Of a stretch of 33,163 bases of DNA, positions 15,110 through 24,829 are shown piece by piece. The position numbers and the translations under genes were made by a program. The first letter of the stretch is position 1. Each line of letters opens with the position of its first letter. Under the pieces are notes generated by a model. That model searched no databases and was not told the DNA's origin. It saw only the letters and a program-made list of their open reading frames with translations. Location: NCBI GenBank assembly GCA_947461705.1, contig CANHMF010000010.1, positions 1 through 33,163 of the forward strand, written 5' to 3'. The DNA comes from Synechococcaceae cyanobacterium. GTDB lineage: Bacteria > Cyanobacteriota > Cyanobacteriia > PCC-6307 > Cyanobiaceae.

Positions 15110-15583
15110 ATGCCCGTGATCCGTTTCGTGCGCGAAGGAGTCGATGTGGAGTGCTACCCCGGCGAGAACCTGCGCGAGGTGGCCCTGCGGGAGGGAGTGG
15201 AGCTCTACGGGTTAAAGGGAAAGCTGGGCAACTGCGGAGGTTGCGGCCAGTGCATCACCTGCTTTGTGGACGTGGTGGGCGAGAGCTCCCCGGGCAGCCT
15301 GAGTGGCCGCACCGGCGTGGAAGAGCAGAAGCTGCGCCGCCGGCCCGAAAGCTGGCGCCTGGCCTGCCAGGCGCTGGTGCAGCACTCCGTGCTTGTGCTC
15401 ACCCGGCCTCAGGTGGGTTTGGCAGATGCTGCGGGCAAGATTGCAACGGCCAAGGCCGAAGCGCTGCCAGCAGGCCCCACCGCCTGGCCCGTGAGCGAGG
15501 AGCCCCCCAGCGAGGCAGCCGCCACGACTGCAGAAGGGCTTGGTGAACGCCAAGAAACCACAACGAGCGGTGAAGAGGGCTGA
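15110..15583 (+). CDS. 2Fe-2S ferredoxin with C-terminal extension
   Basis: A 157-aa protein. Residues 1-95 form a beta-grasp ferredoxin fold with the cluster pattern Cys42-x5-Cys48-x2-Cys51 and a distal Cys86 in RLACQ. A further Cys45 sits between the first two ligands (NCGGCGQCITC). This CGGxGxCxxC...RLACQ layout is closer to adrenodoxin-like ferredoxins than to plant-type PetF. Residues about 96-157 are an Ala/Glu/Pro/Thr-rich acidic tail without a recognised domain. It lies 49 bases upstream of psbM on the same strand, so the two may share a transcript ending at 15832. Electron partner unknown. Confidence 0.85.
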   Translation: MPVIRFVREGVDVECYPGENLREVALREGVELYGLKGKLGNCGGCGQCITCFVDVVGESSPGSLSGRTGVEEQKLRRRPESWRLACQALVQHSVLVLTRPQVGLADAAGKIATAKAEALPAGPTAWPVSEEPPSEAAATTAEGLGERQETTTSGEEG

Positions 15584-15632
15584 TCCCAGCCCGATCGCTG
15601 GTGATACGGTCAGCTAGCTCAAGACAATTGCG

Positions 15633-15737
15633 ATGGAAACCAACGATCTCGGCTTCGTTGCCAGCCTGATGTTCGTGCTGGTTCCGACGGTGTTTCTGCT
15701 GGTGCTCTACATCCAGACCAACAGCCGTCAGAGCTGA
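15633..15737 (+). CDS. psbM: Photosystem II protein PsbM
   Basis: A 34-aa single-helix protein: METNDLGFVASLMFVLVPTV then FLLVLYIQTNSRQS. It matches PsbM in sequence pattern and size. In PSII dimers it lies at the monomer-monomer interface. It follows the ferredoxin gene and is followed by a strong terminator. Confidence 0.96.
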   Translation: METNDLGFVASLMFVLVPTVFLLVLYIQTNSRQS

Positions 15738-15804
15738 TCTTCCCCTGCCGGTGGGCAAGCCATCCGGACGACCTCGGTTGCGCCCTGTGATGCTTGCCCG
15801 ATGC

Positions 15805-15832
15805 CAAAGGCGCCCTGTGGGGCGCCTTTTTT
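15805..15832 (+). terminator. Rho-independent terminator after psbM
   Basis: The stem AAAGGCGCC / GGCGCCTTT (15806-15814, 15821-15829) runs into a T-run to 15832. The A's on the left arm mean it could also work on the minus strand for the converging stress-protein gene. Confidence 0.88.
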
Positions 15833-15871
15833 GCTGGCCAGAAATCTGCCGTCCTGCTGCGGCTGCTGTAA

Positions 15872-16723
15872 TCAGCGGCTGCGGGTCTCGGGCTCACGCA
15901 CCAGCAAGACGGGCGCCGGGGCATGCACGCGGATGTAATCGCTAACCGAAGACCCAAGGAGGCGATCGATGTCCACCAAGCTCTTGGCCACCAGCGGGCG
16001 CCGATCCTGGGAGGCGATCACGAGCAGGTCTGCCTTCTGCTCAGCCGCAGCCGCACACACACCGCGGCCAACATCGCCCGTGCTGTGGAGGGCCGTCATC
16101 TCCACCCCAAAGGAGCGGGCCCGCTGAACGGCCTTCTCCAGCACCTCGTCAGCCGGTGATTTGCCGCCGCGGGAGGGGGTGATGTCCTGACGGCTCACGT
16201 GGATCCCCGTGAGGCTGCCACCGGGGATATCCCGCACCATCTCACAGGCCAAGCGCAGGGCGTCATCGCCCACACCGGTGCCGTCAATGGTCACCATCAC
16301 CCGGTTCACATGGCGCACGTAGAGGTCGTCGCGCACCAGCAACATCGGCCTGGTGGAGAGCTGGAAGACGTATTGGCTGGCACTGTTGCTGAGGATCGAC
16401 TGCAACCGCCCGAGGCCGCGGGAGCCCATCACGATCAGGTCGACGTTGAGCTCATCGGCCACCTTCAGCACGGTTTGCTTGGTGTCGCCCTGGCGAATGA
16501 TCGTGTTCACATCGCTGGGGCTGAGCCCCAGTCGCTGCACCGCTTCCGCCACAATCCCGGCCGCCTTCTGGGAGTGCTCCATGAAGTTCTCCCCGGCCTG
16601 CTCCGGCACCACGTGCAGGAGATTGATCCGGGCCTGCTTCACGGCAGGGATGTCCCGCAGCATGCGGACCATCTCCTCAACGTGACCCTTTCCGGAATCG
16701 GCGATCAGAAGGTTGCGGAACAC
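15872..16723 (-). CDS. Tandem universal stress protein
   Basis: A 283-aa protein with two Usp domains, about 1-137 and 142-283. Domain 1 has VDLIVMGSRGLGRLQSILSN and ends RPMLLVR; domain 2 has ADLLVIASQDRRPLV and ends APVLLVR. The ATP-binding glycine pattern is close to canonical in domain 1 and degenerate in domain 2. The start is GTG at 16723 (VFRNLLIADSGKGHVEEM); upstream frame is not protein-like. A TAGGCT word (16746-16751, minus strand) fits a -10. Role in stress is inferred from family only. Confidence 0.88.
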   Translation of the reverse strand: MFRNLLIADSGKGHVEEMVRMLRDIPAVKQARINLLHVVPEQAGENFMEHSQKAAGIVAEAVQRLGLSPSDVNTIIRQGDTKQTVLKVADELNVDLIVMGSRGLGRLQSILSNSASQYVFQLSTRPMLLVRDDLYVRHVNRVMVTIDGTGVGDDALRLACEMVRDIPGGSLTGIHVSRQDITPSRGGKSPADEVLEKAVQRARSFGVEMTALHSTGDVGRGVCAAAAEQKADLLVIASQDRRPLVAKSLVDIDRLLGSSVSDYIRVHAPAPVLLVREPETRSR

Positions 16724-16794
16724 AGCACTGGCAACGCGCTCCGGCAGCCTATGGCCGATCAGCGGGACCCTTGGCGTTAGGAGCGCACACCGTG

Positions 16795-17244
16795 ATGGAG
16801 CATCAACAAGCCCACACCTGGACCCTGAAACGCCGTGTGCTGCCGCAGCACACCGATCACGCCGGTGTGATGTGGCATGGGGCCTATCTGGCCTGGCTGG
16901 AGGAGGCGCGGGTGGAGGCACTGGCGGCAGCTGGCCTGGCTTACGCCGATCTCTCGGCGCGAGGGCTGGAACTGCCCGTGGTGGGGCTGAACCTGAGCTA
17001 CAAACAGGCGCTGCTGCACGGTGACCTCGTGGTGGTCCAGAGCCAGGTGCTGCCGCGCCAGGGCGTGAAGCTGCCCTGGCACAGCCGCTTCATCGCCCCC
17101 AATGGCGCCGTGGCTGCCGAAGCCCGCGTGGAGCTGGTGCTGGTGGATCTGGGCGGGGCTGCCCAGCAACGGCGACTACTCCGCCACCTGCCGGACGACC
17201 TCATGGCAGCCGTGAAACATCTGCAACAGGGACCGCAAGGCTGA
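16795..17244 (+). CDS. Hotdog-fold acyl-CoA thioesterase (4HBT/YbgC-like)
   Basis: A 149-aa hotdog thioesterase. The active-site block TDHAGVMWHGAYLAWLEEAR contains the catalytic Asp21 typical of 4-hydroxybenzoyl-CoA thioesterases. In cyanobacteria a member of this family (Slr0204) hydrolyses 1,4-dihydroxy-2-naphthoyl-CoA in phylloquinone synthesis, the photosystem I quinone; that is the likeliest role but is inferred. AGGAG at 16779-16783 precedes both a GTG (16792) and the chosen ATG (16795); either may be used. It is divergent from the stress-protein gene with only 71 bases between. Confidence 0.85.
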   Translation: MEHQQAHTWTLKRRVLPQHTDHAGVMWHGAYLAWLEEARVEALAAAGLAYADLSARGLELPVVGLNLSYKQALLHGDLVVVQSQVLPRQGVKLPWHSRFIAPNGAVAAEARVELVLVDLGGAAQQRRLLRHLPDDLMAAVKHLQQGPQG

Positions 17245-17259
17245 ATCACGCCCAGGGCC

Positions 17260-17277
17260 TATGGTACATCCATACCA
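17260..17277 (+). promoter_or_regulatory. Palindrome at putative dprA promoter, LexA-box-like
   Basis: The inverted repeat TGGTA-N6-TACCA (17262-17277) overlaps a TATGGT -10 candidate (17260-17265). Read on the minus strand, GGTATGGATGTACC fits the cyanobacterial LexA consensus RGTACNNNDGTWCB with one mismatch. It lies 25 bases before the chosen dprA start. LexA control is inferred. Confidence 0.35.
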
Positions 17278-17301
17278 GTGGCGTGAGGGGTGGTGTGGCC
17301 C

Positions 17302-18501
17302 ATGGGAGATCTGCTGTTCGCACCGTTCGCGGGCATGGCTGTGGGAGAGCGGAATCAGGAGGCCGATCTGCAAGAACGGGAGCGGCTGTGGCAGCGGGTT
17401 TGGTGCGAATGTCCTGGTATCGGTTGGAGGCGGCTGCAAGGCCTGCGCCATCACTTCAGCTCCCTGGAGCAGGCCTGGAGCGCTGATGGTCGCGATCTGA
17501 GGTCCGCCACTGGCCTGGGTCCGAAGGGCCTGGCCACCTTGGAGGCCTATCGCCAACGCTGGGGCCAGACACCGTTACCCCAGCCGCTTACTCCCGCAGC
17601 CAGGCTCCAATGGCGCCGGCGGCGTTGCTTGCTCCCGGAGGATCCGGCGCTGCCAGATACCATCCGGACCCTGGAACGTCCACCGCTGCAGCTCTATTGG
17701 CAGGGCAATGGGGCTCTCTGGCCCCGTCTGCGCCAGCAACAGGCCATTGCGGTGGTGGGAACACGCCGCCCCTCCCGCCATGGGGAGGTGATGGCCCGAG
17801 CCATCGGCCAAGCCCTGGCGGAAGCGGGATGGCCGGTGGTGAGTGGTCTGGCCGAGGGCATTGATGCAGCGGCCCACGCCGGCTGCCTGGAGCGCCATGG
17901 CCGCCCCGTGGCCGTGCTGGGCACGCCCCTGGAGCGGGTGTATCCGCGCCACCACGGAGACCTGCAGCAGCGAGTGGCACGCCAGGGCCTGTTGATCAGC
18001 GAACTCCCAGCGGGCGCAGCCGTGCAGCCGGGTCACTTTGCCGCCCGCAACCGGCTGCAGGTGGCCCTGGCCAAGGCGGTGGTGGTCGTGGAATGCCCCA
18101 CCGCCAGTGGCGCTCTGCACTCAGCGCGGCTGGCCTGGGATCACGGCCTGCCGGTTTGGGTGGTGCCGGCCGATGCCGGCAAGGTGTCGGCCTCCGGCAG
18201 CAACCGGCTGCTGCTGCAGGGCGCCACCGCCCTGCTCGACCCAGCCGATCTGATCCGGGACTTAGGGCCGGGGCCGCTGGTCCACCAAGGCCAACAGAGC
18301 AGCCCGCCCACGCCCGCAGCACCGGGCAGCCTGGAGTTGCGGGAGGCCGCCCTGCTGGCGGCCCTCGGCCGTGGAGCATCCCTGGAGCAGCTGTGCGAGC
18401 GGCTGCGCCAAACACCGGGGGTTCTCTCGAAACGGTTGCTGCAACTAGAACTGGCCGGCCTGCTGCGCGCGGAACCAGGGCTGTGGTGGCGGCCCTGCTG
18501 A
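17302..18501 (+). CDS. dprA: DNA processing protein DprA/Smf
   Basis: About 399 aa. An N-terminal helix-hairpin-like region (CPGIGWRRLQGLRHHF) is followed by the DprA Rossmann domain with GTRRPSRHG at about 153-161 and SGLAEGIDAAAH at about 181-192, then PVAVLGTPLERVYPRHH. The last ~55 residues form a winged-helix-like domain (LGRGASLEQLCERLRQTPGVLSKRLLQLELAGLL). DprA loads RecA on incoming single-stranded DNA during transformation. The start is uncertain: GTG 17290, ATG 17302 and ATG 17335 are all in frame. It heads a rightward run with prmC, tsaC and a 55-aa protein. Confidence 0.92.
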   Translation: MGDLLFAPFAGMAVGERNQEADLQERERLWQRVWCECPGIGWRRLQGLRHHFSSLEQAWSADGRDLRSATGLGPKGLATLEAYRQRWGQTPLPQPLTPAARLQWRRRRCLLPEDPALPDTIRTLERPPLQLYWQGNGALWPRLRQQQAIAVVGTRRPSRHGEVMARAIGQALAEAGWPVVSGLAEGIDAAAHAGCLERHGRPVAVLGTPLERVYPRHHGDLQQRVARQGLLISELPAGAAVQPGHFAARNRLQVALAKAVVVVECPTASGALHSARLAWDHGLPVWVVPADAGKVSASGSNRLLLQGATALLDPADLIRDLGPGPLVHQGQQSSPPTPAAPGSLELREAALLAALGRGASLEQLCERLRQTPGVLSKRLLQLELAGLLRAEPGLWWRPC

Positions 18502-18526
18502 ACAGATTGGTGCCTAGGGTTGAGCC

Positions 18527-19414
18527 ATGCCAACCGTGTTGCGCAGCGATGCCCTCCTGGCCTGGCGGCACCAGCAGCTGCAGGACGGTGGCAACCCCAG
18601 CGATCTCGACTGGCTGCTCGACCTGGCTGGTGGACTGCGCTGGCCATTGCTGCAGCAGCTGCGGCTCAGACCCGATCAGAGCGTCTCGCTGAAGTGCAGC
18701 CTCCCGGAGCTGGAAGAGCTCTGGAGCCATCACCGGCTCCATCACACCCCGCTGCAATACCTGGTGGGGGTGTGCCCCTGGCGGGATCTCGAGCTGCAGG
18801 TAGGCCCTGGCGTGCTGATTCCACGCCAGGAAACGGAGCTGCTCGTTGAGTTGGCCCTTGAACGCGCCCGTGGCGGGGAGACCGGCCCTTCCTCCCCCTG
18901 GGCCGATCTAGGCACAGGCTCAGGGTGCATTGCCGTCGCGATAGCGCGGGCCCTCCCCACCAGCCGTGGCTACGCCGTGGATGCATCGGAAGCCGCACTA
19001 CAGCAGGCCGCGATCAACCTTGAGCGGCACCAGCTCAGCAATCAGGTGAACCTGCTGCATGGCAGCTGGTGGGAGCCCCTGCAAGCTCACTGGGGCCAAC
19101 TCCACCTGGTGCTCTCCAATCCGCCCTATATCCCCACCGCGGTGTGGCGGAACCTGGAACCGGTGGTGCACAACCATGAGCCCAGCCTGGCCCTCGATGG
19201 GGGCAGCGATGGCCTCGACGCCATTCGCACCATCGCCAGCGGCGCCGGGCAGGCCCTGGCCCCAGGGGGCTGGCTGTTATTGGAACACCACCACGACCAG
19301 AGCAAGCCCGTGAGCCAGCTGCTCGCCCAGGCAGGCCTGGTCAACATCCAGAGCCACGCAGACCTGGAGGGCAAACTGCGCTTCGCCAGCGCCCAGCGAG
19401 CCAGTCATGCCTAG
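18527..19414 (+). CDS. prmC: Release factor glutamine N5-methyltransferase PrmC (HemK)
   Basis: A 295-aa SAM-dependent enzyme that methylates the GGQ glutamine of peptide-chain release factors. It has an N-terminal helical domain, then PLQYLVG at 75-81 and VLIPRQETELLVE, the SAM motif DLGTGSGC at 127-134, and the catalytic NPPY at 198-201. It starts 25 bases after dprA and overlaps tsaC by 8 bases. The prmC-tsaC pairing is common in bacteria. Confidence 0.95.
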   Translation: MPTVLRSDALLAWRHQQLQDGGNPSDLDWLLDLAGGLRWPLLQQLRLRPDQSVSLKCSLPELEELWSHHRLHHTPLQYLVGVCPWRDLELQVGPGVLIPRQETELLVELALERARGGETGPSSPWADLGTGSGCIAVAIARALPTSRGYAVDASEAALQQAAINLERHQLSNQVNLLHGSWWEPLQAHWGQLHLVLSNPPYIPTAVWRNLEPVVHNHEPSLALDGGSDGLDAIRTIASGAGQALAPGGWLLLEHHHDQSKPVSQLLAQAGLVNIQSHADLEGKLRFASAQRASHA

Positions 19415-20012
19415 AACGATGCCGCTTCTGGAGGTCGAGCCCCTAGCGCTGCACCTGCGCAATGGAGGGCCGGCCCTGTTCCCAACCGACACCTTGCCCG
19501 CCTTGGCGGCCCGTCCGGAGGCCGCCGCGCAACTGTGGGAGCTGAAAGGGCGCCCAGCGCACAAACCGGTGATCCTGATGGGCTCCGATCCGGATGAGCT
19601 GTTCGGCCTGCTCGGCAGCTCTGTGGAACAGGCCTGGAAAGCCATGGCCACGATCCACTGGCCCGGGGCCCTGACCCTTGTGCTGCCAGCCAGAGGACCC
19701 GTGCTGGAACAGCTGCATCCCGGCGGCACGAGTCTGGGCCTGCGGGTGCCGCAGTGCCCACAGGCCCTGAAGCTGCTGGAACGAAGTGGGCCCCTGGCCA
19801 CCACCAGCGCCAATCGCTCCGGAGAGGACCCTTGCCTTGAGGCGAGTGATGCAGCGCAGTCGTTTCCGGGGGTGCCGCTGCTTGCACCCGTGCCCTGGCC
19901 GGCAGCGGCTGGTGTGGCAAGCACGGTGTTGGCCTGGAGCGATGCCGGCGCCTGGCGGGTGCTGCGCTCTGGTGCGGTGATGCCAGAGCTGCCCAGCACA
20001 CCCGCACCATGA
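19407..20012 (+). CDS. tsaC: Threonylcarbamoyl-AMP synthase (Sua5/YrdC/TsaC family)
   Basis: A 201-aa protein with the YrdC fold: PALFPTDTLPALAARPEAA near residues 22-40, ELKGRPAHKPVILM at 45-58, WPGALTLVLPA, and the SLGLRVP...PLATTSANRSGED segment. It makes the threonylcarbamoyl-AMP used for t6A37 in tRNA. It overlaps prmC by 8 bases and its stop overlaps the next ATG (ATGA). Confidence 0.93.
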   Translation: MPRTMPLLEVEPLALHLRNGGPALFPTDTLPALAARPEAAAQLWELKGRPAHKPVILMGSDPDELFGLLGSSVEQAWKAMATIHWPGALTLVLPARGPVLEQLHPGGTSLGLRVPQCPQALKLLERSGPLATTSANRSGEDPCLEASDAAQSFPGVPLLAPVPWPAAAGVASTVLAWSDAGAWRVLRSGAVMPELPSTPAP

Positions 20013-20176
20013 TCTGGATGAGCCTGCTGCTGCTGGTTCTGCTGGGCCTGCACCACTGGCTGATGGAACCGCTCCTGCGGGCCGGCACCGCCGTGTTTGA
20101 GCTGGGCTGGTTGCCCTGGCTCCTGCTGGGACTGCTGGCCTGGGTGCTGGCCGGCGGGACCCAAGCCAAGCGCTGA
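20009..20176 (+). CDS. 55-aa membrane protein coupled to tsaC
   Basis: Encodes MIWMSLLLLVLLGLHHWLME then a second hydrophobic stretch near residues 30-48 and a basic end TQAKR; 55 residues. Two membrane helices are likely, about 3-18 and 31-48. Its ATG overlaps the tsaC stop (20009-20012), implying translational coupling. No known family was recognised. The gene ends 54 bases before the psaB terminator and converges with psaB. Confidence 0.7.
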   Translation: MIWMSLLLLVLLGLHHWLMEPLLRAGTAVFELGWLPWLLLGLLAWVLAGGTQAKR

Positions 20177-20230
20177 GGCCACGACATCAAGGTCGGGGCG
20201 AGAAGGCTCGCGTTTCATAGCCCCGCATGA

Positions 20231-20258
20231 AAAAGCCCCCGGCCGAGGCCGGAGGCTT
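20231..20258 (-). terminator. Rho-independent terminator after psaAB
   Basis: An imperfect stem AAGCCCCCGGC / GCCGGAGGCTT (20233-20243, 20248-20258; one mismatch) has A's at its low-coordinate end, a U-run on the minus strand. It lies about 35 bases past the psaB stop. Confidence 0.8.
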
Positions 20259-20292
20259 GAGTCGTCCCTCGAGGGGGCAAGGGCTGAGCGGA

Positions 20293-22506
20293 TCAGCCGA
20301 ACTTGCCAGAGGTGGAAGCGATCAGGAAGGCGGCGTAGGTCACGAAGTAGCCCACCGTGAAGTGAGCCAGACCAACCACACGGGCCTGAACAATCGAGAG
20401 AGCCACGGGCTTATCGCGCCAGCCCACCAGGTTGGCGAGCGGGGTGCGCTGATGCGCCCAGACGATGGTCTCGATCAGTTCCTGCCAGTAACCGCGCCAG
20501 GAGATCAGGAACATGAAGCCAGTGGCCCAGATCAGGTGACCGAACAGGAACATCCAAGACCAGACGGCCAGGTTGTTGCTGCCGAACGGGTTGTAACCGT
20601 TGATCAGCTGAGAGGAGTTGAGCCACAGGTAGTCGCGGAACCAGCCCATCAGGTAGGTGCTGGATTCGTTGAACTGAGCCACGTTGCCCTGCCAGATGGC
20701 GAGGTGCTTCCAGTGCCAGTAGAAGGTGACCCAACCCACGGTGTTCAGGGCCCAGAAGACGGCCAGATAGAAGGCGTCCCAGGCTGAGATGTCGCAGGTA
20801 CCGCCACGGCCGGGGCCGTCGCAGGGGAAGGAGTAGCCGAAGTCCTTTTTGTCGGGCATCAGCTTGGAACCCCGGGCATCCAGGGCGCCCTTCACCAGGA
20901 TCAGGGTGGTGGTGTGCAGACCCAGCGCAATGGCGTGGTGCACGAGGAAGTCACCAGGACCGATCGGCAGGAACAGCTCGGTGCTGCCGTTGATGGCATC
21001 CAGCCAGTAGTGGTCGCCAGCGATGTTGGCCGAAGCCAGGCTGGCGGCACTGTTGGGGTTGGAGAGCAGCACATCCATGCCGTACATCGCCTTGCCGCTA
21101 GCGGCTTGGACGAACTGGGCAAAGACGGGCTCCACCAGGATCTGCTTCTCGGGGGTCCCGAAAGCCACAACCACGTCGTTGTGGACGTAGAGACCCAGGG
21201 TGTGGAAGCCGAGGAACAGGGAAACCCAGCTCAGGTGGCTGATGATGGCTTCCTTGTGCTCGAGCATCCGGCCAAGAACGTTGTTCTTGTTGGCTTCCGG
21301 GTCGTAGTCGCGGATGAAGAAGATCGCACCGTGAGCGAAGGCACCGCACATCAGGAAGATGGCGATGTACTGGTGGTGCGTATACAGCGCAGCTTGCGTG
21401 GTGTAGTCCTTCGCGATGAACGCGTAGGACGGCATCGCATACATGTGCTGGGCCACCAGGCTCGTCACAACACCCAGGGAGGCCAGAGCCAGACCCAGTT
21501 GGAAGTGCAGCGAGTTGTTGATGGTGTCGTAGAGACCCTTGTGGCCAGCGCCCAGGTCACCAGGGGTGCCCTTGGGGGGGTTGTGGGCTTCGAGGATCTC
21601 GCGGATCGAGTGACCGATACCGAAATTGGTGCGGTACATGTGGCCGGCGATCACAAAGATGCAACCGATGGCCAGGTGGTGGTGGGCGATGTCCGTGAGC
21701 CACAGGGCTTCGCTCTGGGGGTGGAAACCACCGAGGAAGGTGAGGATCGCGGTGCCGGAACCGGTGGTCGTGCCGAACACTTGATTCAGGGAATCAGGGT
21801 TCTGGGCATACACACCCCAGTTGCCGGTGAAGAACGGAGCCAGACCCGCGGGGTGAGGCAGCACATTCAGGAAGTTGTCCCAACCCACGTGCTGACCGCG
21901 GGACTCAGGAATGGCCACGTGGACCAGGTGACCGGCCCAGGCGATGGAGCTGAAACCGAACAGAACCGCCAGGTGGTGGTTGAGACGGGATTCAGCGTTC
22001 TTGAACCAGGCCAGGGAAGGCCGGAACTTGGGCTGAAGGTGCAGCCAGCCAGCGAACAGAGCCCAGGCCGACAGGATCATCATGAAGCTGGAACCCTGAT
22101 ACAGCTCGGCGTTGGTGCGCATGCCGATGGTGTACCACCAGTGGTACACGCCGGAGTACGCAATGTTCACCGGTGAGGAGGCGCCCGCCTGCGTGAAGGC
22201 GGTGATGGCGCCCTGGCCGAAGTGGGGATCCCAGATCGCATGGGCGATGGGACGGACATGCAGAGGATCGGCGACCCACTGCTCAAAGTTGCCCTGCCAG
22301 GCGACGTGGAACAGGTTGCCCGAAACCCAGAGGCCGATGATCGCGAGGTGACCGAAGTGGGTGGAGAAGAGCTTTTGGTAAAGCTTCTCCTCCGTCATTC
22401 CGTCATGGCTCTCGAAGTCGTGAGCCGTGGCGATCCCGTACCAAATACGACGGGTTGTCGGGTCCTGTGCCAGACCCTGGCTGAACGAAGGAAATTTCGT
22501 TGCCAT
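20293..22506 (-). CDS. psaB: Photosystem I P700 apoprotein A2
   Basis: A 737-aa membrane protein with eleven helices, the second half of the PSI heterodimer that binds P700, A0, phylloquinone and the FX 4Fe-4S cluster. The FX loop [12 protein letters not shown] contributes Cys562 and Cys571. The start [20 protein letters not shown] is typical. It begins 19 bases after the psaA stop, so psaA-psaB are one transcript. No obvious ribosome binding site precedes the ATG. Confidence 0.98.
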   Translation of the reverse strand: MATKFPSFSQGLAQDPTTRRIWYGIATAHDFESHDGMTEEKLYQKLFSTHFGHLAIIGLWVSGNLFHVAWQGNFEQWVADPLHVRPIAHAIWDPHFGQGAITAFTQAGASSPVNIAYSGVYHWWYTIGMRTNAELYQGSSFMMILSAWALFAGWLHLQPKFRPSLAWFKNAESRLNHHLAVLFGFSSIAWAGHLVHVAIPESRGQHVGWDNFLNVLPHPAGLAPFFTGNWGVYAQNPDSLNQVFGTTTGSGTAILTFLGGFHPQSEALWLTDIAHHHLAIGCIFVIAGHMYRTNFGIGHSIREILEAHNPPKGTPGDLGAGHKGLYDTINNSLHFQLGLALASLGVVTSLVAQHMYAMPSYAFIAKDYTTQAALYTHHQYIAIFLMCGAFAHGAIFFIRDYDPEANKNNVLGRMLEHKEAIISHLSWVSLFLGFHTLGLYVHNDVVVAFGTPEKQILVEPVFAQFVQAASGKAMYGMDVLLSNPNSAASLASANIAGDHYWLDAINGSTELFLPIGPGDFLVHHAIALGLHTTTLILVKGALDARGSKLMPDKKDFGYSFPCDGPGRGGTCDISAWDAFYLAVFWALNTVGWVTFYWHWKHLAIWQGNVAQFNESSTYLMGWFRDYLWLNSSQLINGYNPFGSNNLAVWSWMFLFGHLIWATGFMFLISWRGYWQELIETIVWAHQRTPLANLVGWRDKPVALSIVQARVVGLAHFTVGYFVTYAAFLIASTSGKFG

Positions 22507-22525
22507 TGGGGGAGGTCAGGAAAGG

Positions 22526-24829
22526 TCAGCCGACCGCAATGATGCGGGCCAGGAAGAAGGACCAGGTGGTCGCGATACCGCCCAGCAGATAGTGGGCAAC
22601 ACCAACGGCACGACCCTGGGTGATGGAGAGCGCCCGCGGCTGAATGGCGGGAGCAACCTTCAGCTTGTTGTGAGCCCAGACGATGGACTCAATCAGTTCT
22701 TGCCAGTAGCCGCGGCCGCTGAACAGGAACATCAAGCTGAACGCCCAGACGAAGTGGGCACCCAGGAACATCAGACCGTAGGCACTGGTGGCAGAGCCAT
22801 AGCTATTGATCACCTGCGCGGCCTGAGCCCACAGGAAATCGCGTAGCCAGCCGTTGATCGTGATGGCGCTCTGGGCAAAGTTGCCGTTGGTGATGTGGGA
22901 CACGGAACCGTCGGCGTTGACGGTGCCCCACACGTCGCTCTGCATCTTCCAGGAGAAGTGGAAGATGACGATGGACAGGGAGTTGTACATCCAGAACAGG
23001 CCCAGGAACACGTGGTCCCAAGCCGAAACCTGGCAGGTACCGCCACGGCCGGGGCCGTCGCAGGGGAAGCGGAAGCCCAGGTTCGCCTTGTCGGGAACGA
23101 GGCGGGAGCTACGCGCATACAGCACACCCTTCAGCAGGATCAGCACGGTGACGTGGATCGTGAAGGCGTGGATGTGGTGGACCATGAAGTCGGCCGTTCC
23201 CAGGGGGATCGGACCGGCGGCCACCTTGCCGCCAACGGCCACAACGGAACCGTTGAACACTTCGCTCACACTCGCCAGGGCGTTGGGAGCGGTGCTGCCG
23301 GCGGCAGCGGCATGCAGACCCTGGATCCACTGCGCGAAGACGGGCTTCAGGGCAATGGCGGAGTCGCTGAACATGTCCTGGGGGCGACCCAGGGCACGCA
23401 TGGTGTCGTTGTGGATGTACAGGCCGAAGCTGTGGAAGCCGAGCCAGATGCACACCCAGTTGAGGTGGCTGATCAGGGCATCGCGGGCCTTGAGCACCCG
23501 ATCGAGCACGTTGTCCACGTGCTTGGCGGGGTCGTAGTCGCGAATCATCGCGATGGCGGCGTGAGCGCCGGCACCAACGATCAGGAAACCACCGATCCAG
23601 GTGTGGTGGGTGAAGATCGACAGCTGGGTGGGGTAGTCGATGCCGATGTAGGGATACGGAGGCATCGCATACATGTGCTGAGCCACGATGATGCTCAGCG
23701 AGCCCAGCAGGGCCAGGTTCACAGCCAACTGGGCGTGCCAGCTGGTGGTCATGAACTCGTAGAGGCCGTCATGACCTTTGGAGGCCGGGAACAGCAGGGG
23801 GTCGCCCTTCTGGCCCTCGAGGATCTCCTTGATGCTGTGGCCAATGCCCCAATTGGTCCGGTACATGTGACCGGCCACGATGAACAGCACCGCAATCGCC
23901 AGGTGGTGGTGAGCGATGTCGCTCATCCACAGGCTGCCGGTTACAGGATTTAGGCCACCCTTGAAGGTGAGGAAATCGCTGTAGGCCGCCCAGTTACCGG
24001 TGAAAAAGGCATTGATGCCTGCACCGAAACCAGGGAACAGCTGGGCAATGAGGTCCTGATTCAGGAACTCGTGGGGCAGAGGGATGTCTGCATAGGTGGC
24101 GATGGTCTTGCCATTCAGAGCCAGCGGCTTGCCGGCGTCGATGGCATCCATCAGCGCGGTGGTGGGCAGAGACACATGGATCAGGTGACCCGCCCAGGAC
24201 AGGGAGCCCAGACCAAGCAGACCGGCCAGATGGTGGTTGAGCATCGACTCAACGTTCTGGAACCACTCGAGCTTGGGAGCTGCCTTGTGGTAGTGGAAGA
24301 CGCCCGCATTGAGCATCAGGCCGGCCATCACCAGAGCACCAATGGCCAGGGCCATCAGCTGCGTTTCGTTGGTGATGCCCCAAGCCCTCCACACGTGGAA
24401 GAGACCGGAGGTGATCTGAATGCCGTGGAAACCGGCACCCATGTCGCCATTCAGGATTTCTTGGCCGAAAACAGGCCAAACCACCTGCGCACTGGGTTTC
24501 ACGTGCGTGGGGTCGGCGAGCCAGCCGGAGTAGTTGGAGAAGCGGGCGCCGTGGAAGAAGGCACCGCTCAGCCAAATGAAGATGACGGCCAGATGACCGA
24601 AGTGGGCCGAAAAGATCTTCCGGCTGACCTCTTCGAGATCACTGGTGTGGCTGTCGAAGTCGTGAGCGTTGGCGTGGAGGTTCCAAACCCAGGTGGTGGT
24701 TTTGGGACCTTTGGCGAGGCTGCGATCGAAATGGCCGGGCTTGCCGAACAGTTCGAAGGTGGCCGGGTTGTTCACCCGGTCGACCTGGGCCTTCGCCGTT
24801 TTCCCACGCTCTGGTGGGCTGATGGTCAT
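22526..24829 (-). CDS. psaA: Photosystem I P700 apoprotein A1
   Basis: A 767-aa membrane protein, partner of PsaB. The FX loop [12 protein letters not shown] contributes Cys590 and Cys599; together with the PsaB pair they give the four ligands of FX. The start [19 protein letters not shown] is typical of the family. The GAGGAA ribosome binding site lies in the 3' arm and loop of a possible small hairpin (24835-24850) just before the ATG. A long untranslated leader of roughly 195 bases is likely if the TATACT at 25032-25037 is the -10. Confidence 0.98.
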   Translation of the reverse strand: MTISPPERGKTAKAQVDRVNNPATFELFGKPGHFDRSLAKGPKTTTWVWNLHANAHDFDSHTSDLEEVSRKIFSAHFGHLAVIFIWLSGAFFHGARFSNYSGWLADPTHVKPSAQVVWPVFGQEILNGDMGAGFHGIQITSGLFHVWRAWGITNETQLMALAIGALVMAGLMLNAGVFHYHKAAPKLEWFQNVESMLNHHLAGLLGLGSLSWAGHLIHVSLPTTALMDAIDAGKPLALNGKTIATYADIPLPHEFLNQDLIAQLFPGFGAGINAFFTGNWAAYSDFLTFKGGLNPVTGSLWMSDIAHHHLAIAVLFIVAGHMYRTNWGIGHSIKEILEGQKGDPLLFPASKGHDGLYEFMTTSWHAQLAVNLALLGSLSIIVAQHMYAMPPYPYIGIDYPTQLSIFTHHTWIGGFLIVGAGAHAAIAMIRDYDPAKHVDNVLDRVLKARDALISHLNWVCIWLGFHSFGLYIHNDTMRALGRPQDMFSDSAIALKPVFAQWIQGLHAAAAGSTAPNALASVSEVFNGSVVAVGGKVAAGPIPLGTADFMVHHIHAFTIHVTVLILLKGVLYARSSRLVPDKANLGFRFPCDGPGRGGTCQVSAWDHVFLGLFWMYNSLSIVIFHFSWKMQSDVWGTVNADGSVSHITNGNFAQSAITINGWLRDFLWAQAAQVINSYGSATSAYGLMFLGAHFVWAFSLMFLFSGRGYWQELIESIVWAHNKLKVAPAIQPRALSITQGRAVGVAHYLLGGIATTWSFFLARIIAVG

